Source of the DNA: Chrysomallon squamiferum
Lineage: Eukaryota > Mollusca > Gastropoda > Neomphalida > Peltospiridae
Assembly (NCBI GenBank): GCA_012295275.1
Contig: CM022671.1
Span: 3,246,565 to 3,310,564 of the forward strand
Reading direction: 5' to 3'
DNA: 64,000 nucleotides
Shown: positions 60,766-64,000 of the stretch, piece by piece
Layout of the letters: every line of letters starts with the position of its first letter
How positions within the stretch are numbered: position 1 is the first letter of the stretch
Made by a program: the position numbers and the translations under genes
The notes under the pieces: generated by a model
The model's database searches: none
Told to the model about the DNA's origin: nothing
What the model saw: only the letters and a program-made list of their open reading frames with translations

Positions 60766-63328
60766 TTGTTTACTTCATTGCTGTTAACAACATCAACTAG
60801 TGAAAACAATTTTTTTATTTTTGGGGGATTTTGTTTTTTTAATTCTAAAAACTATTATGATCAGATTAATTTCATCAGTACAGACAGAGAGACAGACACA
60901 CACCCACACTGACTCTTACACGAATGGGTATTGTGATGACACAAAATGGAGTTCTGACAACAAGGAAAACTCCCAGATTCCTGCACTCCACCACCTGTCA
61001 TTCATCATTACTGGAAACATTTTAAAAAATATATTTAGTGTGTATTTGTTCTAAAGATTTTTTTATATTCACAACTATGCTGATGGTTAATTTTTAAGGA
61101 CAAAGAGCATCGGAAAGAGAAGAAAGAAAAGAAACGAGATAAAGAAAAGAAGAAGAAAAATAAAGATCGAGAGAGAGGGAAAGACAAGGACAGAATGAAA
61201 GATGATAAATTTATGGTTTGTTTGATTTTACTTTATAAATAATAACATATTTTTAACGTAGACTAGATATAATTTTTGTATATTTGATCCCTGAAAGCTT
61301 TTGTAAAATTCAAACAAAGTGAACATTACATTTCTATTTTATATGTAAAATCAACTTAGGTTTTGGAATTGATTACATACTTTCAATCTCTCTAGTTTGA
61401 TCAACTTTTGAGTTTTTGACATATGGAAAAATGGCATAGATAAACTGACAGTTTTATTGTCTGTTATCGTAATATTACTAGCAGTGTGAATATTTTATGT
61501 AAATTTGTTAAAAAAATACTAATGTTCATTTATAATTTTTTCATATTTTTTCCAGTTTTTAAATTTGTTTTTGTATAGATGATGAACAAAATTCTTACGC
61601 ACACACACATATTCCATAAATAATTTGTTGAGAAGTATTTTCAAATTTAGTTTGACAAATGTGCATTCACTGATTCATTCACGCATCCATTTATTCATTT
61701 CTTCAGTCATTCATCAGTTCATTCTTTCATTTTGAACAGGACACATTTGAAGCTCTGCCAGGCTATGTACCAAAGATCAAGTTAAACATTAAACTAGGAA
61801 GTGCTCCGAGTTCCAGTGTGGCTGTGTCTGTGTCAGAAAATAAATTAATGTCTCCTCAGCATGAAGTGTCTGTAGCTGGAAATAGTTCATCATCATCATC
61901 CTCTCTAATTAAACCATCTCGTCCAGAAATACCCAAACTGTGAGTTGATTCTTATAACACTTTCTTTAGTTCATTTATTTGTAAACATGCAACAGACAGT
62001 ATTTTTGTTGTATTGTTTAGATTTGTGACATTGTACCACATATTTGCTTATTTAAAACCTTAGTTCTTTAAATTTTATTTTATCTATGTGTGGGTGTGTG
62101 TGTATGTATGATTATGCAAGTATATATAAAAAAAAATTGTGGTTTTTTAATTTTTATAATAGATTTTCTTGTGCATGTTGTTTACCTAACATGTGAGTGA
62201 AGTTCATTGGTAATAAATAATTGAATTACCTTGTTAGATAGTGAATATAAATAGATACTTAATTTTGTTTATTTAACATCAGGTACTGGATGAAACTAAT
62301 TAAGTTTTGTTTGTTTTCATTCAGGTACTAATAGTTTAATAATAAGTTTTAAAAGTAATTGAAAAAATTTGAGAATGCAGTAAATAAATAAGTGATGTTT
62401 TATTTTTTATTTCAGTGTTATAAAGCCAATACGATGTGAATCACTTGATATACGATCACCTGAACCAGCGCCTTCACCAGCTGCCAAATCTCCCACAAAA
62501 GTGAAGTCACCAGCAAGGGCTAAATCACCATTAAAAACTAGGTCACCATCACCCTCTCCTACCCGTTCCCCATCTCAATCCCGATCCCCATCTCCAGAAC
62601 TTCAGCCTTTGAAGTCAGTCACAGTGGAGAGACTACCTTCTCCTCATGTGTCACCTACATCAAAAGCAACAACACCAGAAAAGTCCCCCAGTCCACCTCC
62701 TCGGTCACCCACTCCAGATTCTTCTCCAGCACGGCCACAGAAGTCTCCAACTCCATCACCCAAAGCTCCAAGCCAACCCTCCCGTTCACCCTCTCCAGAA
62801 CCTGTTCATTCTCCAATCCCATCACCATCACCTCCATCACCACTATCTCCTCCATCACCACCATCACCACTATCTCCTCCATCACCACCATCACCACCAT
62901 CTCCTCAGTCACCCCCATCACCTGAACGTCATAACAGTCCATCCCCTCCTCCTCCTCCTCCTCAACGGACACCTACACCTCCCCCTAGAACTCCCAGCCC
63001 TGCCCCTCATTCACCATTACCCAGAACTCCATCACCAACTCCTAGAACTCCATCACCAACAAGAACTCCATCTCCACATTCACCATCATCACCAGCGGAC
63101 CGATCACTCCCAGAGTCACCCTCAAACAGTAAGTCAACACCGTCACCCACCAAGTCCTCCCGTTCATCGCCTAAAAGTTCTCCTGTTTTAGCATCACCAC
63201 CAACGCCACGAGAAGCAGCTAAGAGGGCGGCAGAGAAGGTGTCAGCTTCACGGTCACCAGCAACATCGAAAGGGTCACCTGGTGACATGTCGCGAGCCGT
63301 GATTGTTGAGACTGTTGGCACATTCGTG
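56453..63328 (+). CDS. TAF3: TFIID subunit TAF3, 3' end beyond window
   Basis: Coding exons: 56453-56618, 57063-57308, 57825-57969, 58480-60390, 61099-61215, 61740-61939 and 62416-63328, all phase-consistent once the 59658-59661 frameshift is allowed for. The N-terminal histone fold (YCRGVLRVCVAQLCQNLGW, then ERYILELGKVSHRYSE, FGRTEPNLDDLALTFRHVGI and LGELEDYIRHIEPV) matches TAF3, the partner of TAF10. The long middle is Pro/Ser/Lys-rich, with a poly-Pro run at about 59215-59250, repeated SIDSVIRxSA motifs, a KEKKEKKRDKEKK block and about 100 SP/PSP repeats at 62520-63180. The last exon ends SRAVIVETVGTFV, the conserved lead-in to the H3K4me3-binding PHD finger, so that finger must be encoded right of 64000. 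TAF3 links TFIID to active promoters. The start is the first ATG after the 56449 acceptor. Confidence 0.93.
59658..59661 (+). other. Frameshift in TAF3 exon 4 (A4 where A5 expected)
   Basis: Read as given, the frame ends at TAA near 59693-59695. One extra A turns GAAAACAACC into GAAAAACAACC and joins EISEKQPDVVKKKEKVKSK to an open Lys-rich frame with a second SIDSVIRQSA motif, ending at the 60390 donor in phase 0. Exon length also requires one more base. Confidence 0.8.
60694..60766. repeat. (TG)n-ACTA-(CA)n-(TA)n inverted microsatellite
   Basis: About 17 TG/GT units (to 60730) face about 11 CA units (60735-60756) across a 4-base spacer, then a short TA tract. It can form a long hairpin in TAF3 intron 4. 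Confidence 0.95.
60930..60999 (+). pseudogene. Decayed copy of a TAF3 exon 4 segment
   Basis: This intronic stretch matches coding positions 58537-58615: shared words are GTGATGACACA, ATGGAGTTCTGACA, AAGGAAAACTCCCAGAT and CCACCTG. It has lost about 8 bases (the CCCACACG part) and has point changes, so the frame is broken. It lies in the intron after the parent exon, in the same orientation, about 2.4 kb downstream. Confidence 0.9.
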
Positions 63329-64000
63329 GTAAACATGATAGTCCATCAAATTAATGTTGTCTGTGTGATTATTAAAAAAAGTTTTGTGACTCACTATATA
63401 AGTTGTATTACTAAAACAATTTTTGTAAATCTCTGTGTGTAAGTTATTTACTAAACACGTTTTGTTATTTACTGTGTGTGAGTAATTTACTAAACAAATA
63501 TTGTGACTTGCTGTGTGTAAGTTATTTACTAAACAAGTATTGTGACTCTCTGTTTACAAGTTATTTACTAAACGGGTGATGAGTCAATATATACAACTTA
63601 TTTACTAAACAAGTATGGCGACTTACTGTACAAGTTATTTACTAAACAAATATTGACCCACTTGATACAAGCTATTTACTGTTATATAAACAAGTATTGA
63701 TTTAACATGTACAAGTCATTTACTAAACAAGTATTGATTTACCATGTACAAGTTATTTACTAATCAAGTATTGATTTACCACATACAAGTTATTTACTAA
63801 ACATGTTTTGTGATTGACTGTGTAAAGTTTTTTTTTACTAAATAAGTATCATGACTCATTGTACAAGTTATTTACGAAACACATATAATGACTCCCTGTA
63901 CAAATTATTTACTAAACAAGTTTTCTGACTCGCAGTGTATAAGTTTATTTATTAACGAGTATGGTGACTTATCGTGTAAAAGTTATTTATTAAGAAAGTA
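63329..64000 (+). other. TAF3 intron, partial
   Basis: Intron following donor 63329 (GTAAAC). Apart from the tandem array from about 63368 it shows no feature; the acceptor lies outside the window. Confidence 0.7.
63368..64000. repeat. 38-bp-class minisatellite in TAF3 intron, runs off the edge
   Basis: About 15 imperfect units of about 36-42 bases with the core ACAAGTTATTTACTAAACAA followed by GTATTGTGACTCACTGTG-like sequence. Best-kept copies lie at about 63520-63800; it continues past the right edge. Confidence 0.9.

Noticed and set aside
60800-61054. Frame of 84 codons including the TAF3 exon copy
   Set aside because: No acceptor or donor in the right phase, and the copied segment is frame-broken; treated as a fossil, not an exon.
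62646-63191. His/Leu-rich and Val/Glu/Met-rich frames over the SP-repeat exon
   Set aside because: Alternate-frame readings of the Pro-Ser repeat DNA of TAF3.

Overview
This is a gene-dense but AT-rich (roughly 70% A+T by eye) stretch of animal nuclear DNA. Genes have short exons, introns of about 0.3-3 kb, spliceosomal GT-AG borders and many (ATT)n, (CA)n and poly-T tracts. The proteins are metazoan (TRMT10C, TXNL4B, ATRIP, NDUFB11, an F-box/WD40 protein, LAMTOR5, ARL6, TAF3). Compact introns and a multi-pipsqueak protein point to an invertebrate, possibly a lophotrochozoan such as a mollusc; that placement is a guess. I built gene models by joining exons by hand with phase checks.

Layout: 1-13.0 kb, + strand, the 3' part of a gene with small phase-2 exons and two candidate alternative last exons, one with seven pipsqueak-type HTH repeats and one with a PHD finger. 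16.7-18.7 kb (-) TRMT10C; 19.4-20.7 kb (+) TXNL4B; 22.1-28.5 kb (-) ATRIP in 12 exons; 29.4-31.0 kb (+) NDUFB11; 36.5-43.2 kb (-) an F-box/7xWD40 protein; 44.8-46.1 kb (+) LAMTOR5; 47.6-50.2 kb (+) an unrecognised glycosylated single-pass membrane protein; 52.1-52.7 kb (-) an intronless ARL6; 54.4 kb to beyond the right edge (+) TAF3, whose PHD exon must lie outside the window. Every minus-strand gene lies head-to-head with a plus-strand neighbour, giving four divergent pairs.

The genes are housekeeping and regulatory (mitochondrial tRNA processing and complex I, splicing, ATR checkpoint, ubiquitin ligase, Ragulator/mTORC1, BBSome trafficking, TFIID). I see no shared pathway or operon logic.

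The unusual material lies between and around exons. (1) Tandem duplications anchored on splice sites: ATRIP intron 4 and three introns of the F-box/WD40 gene, including a minisatellite that appears seeded by a coding exon and its 5' splice site. (2) An apparent GA-AG intron in TXNL4B and two GC-AG introns. (3) Two 1-base losses in A4 runs that break otherwise intact conserved reading frames. (4) A decayed copy of a TAF3 exon inside a later TAF3 intron. (5) A 263-bp pogo/Tigger-like MITE resembling, from memory, an element common in mammalian genomes. (6) An orphan membrane-anchored precursor with a furin-type site.
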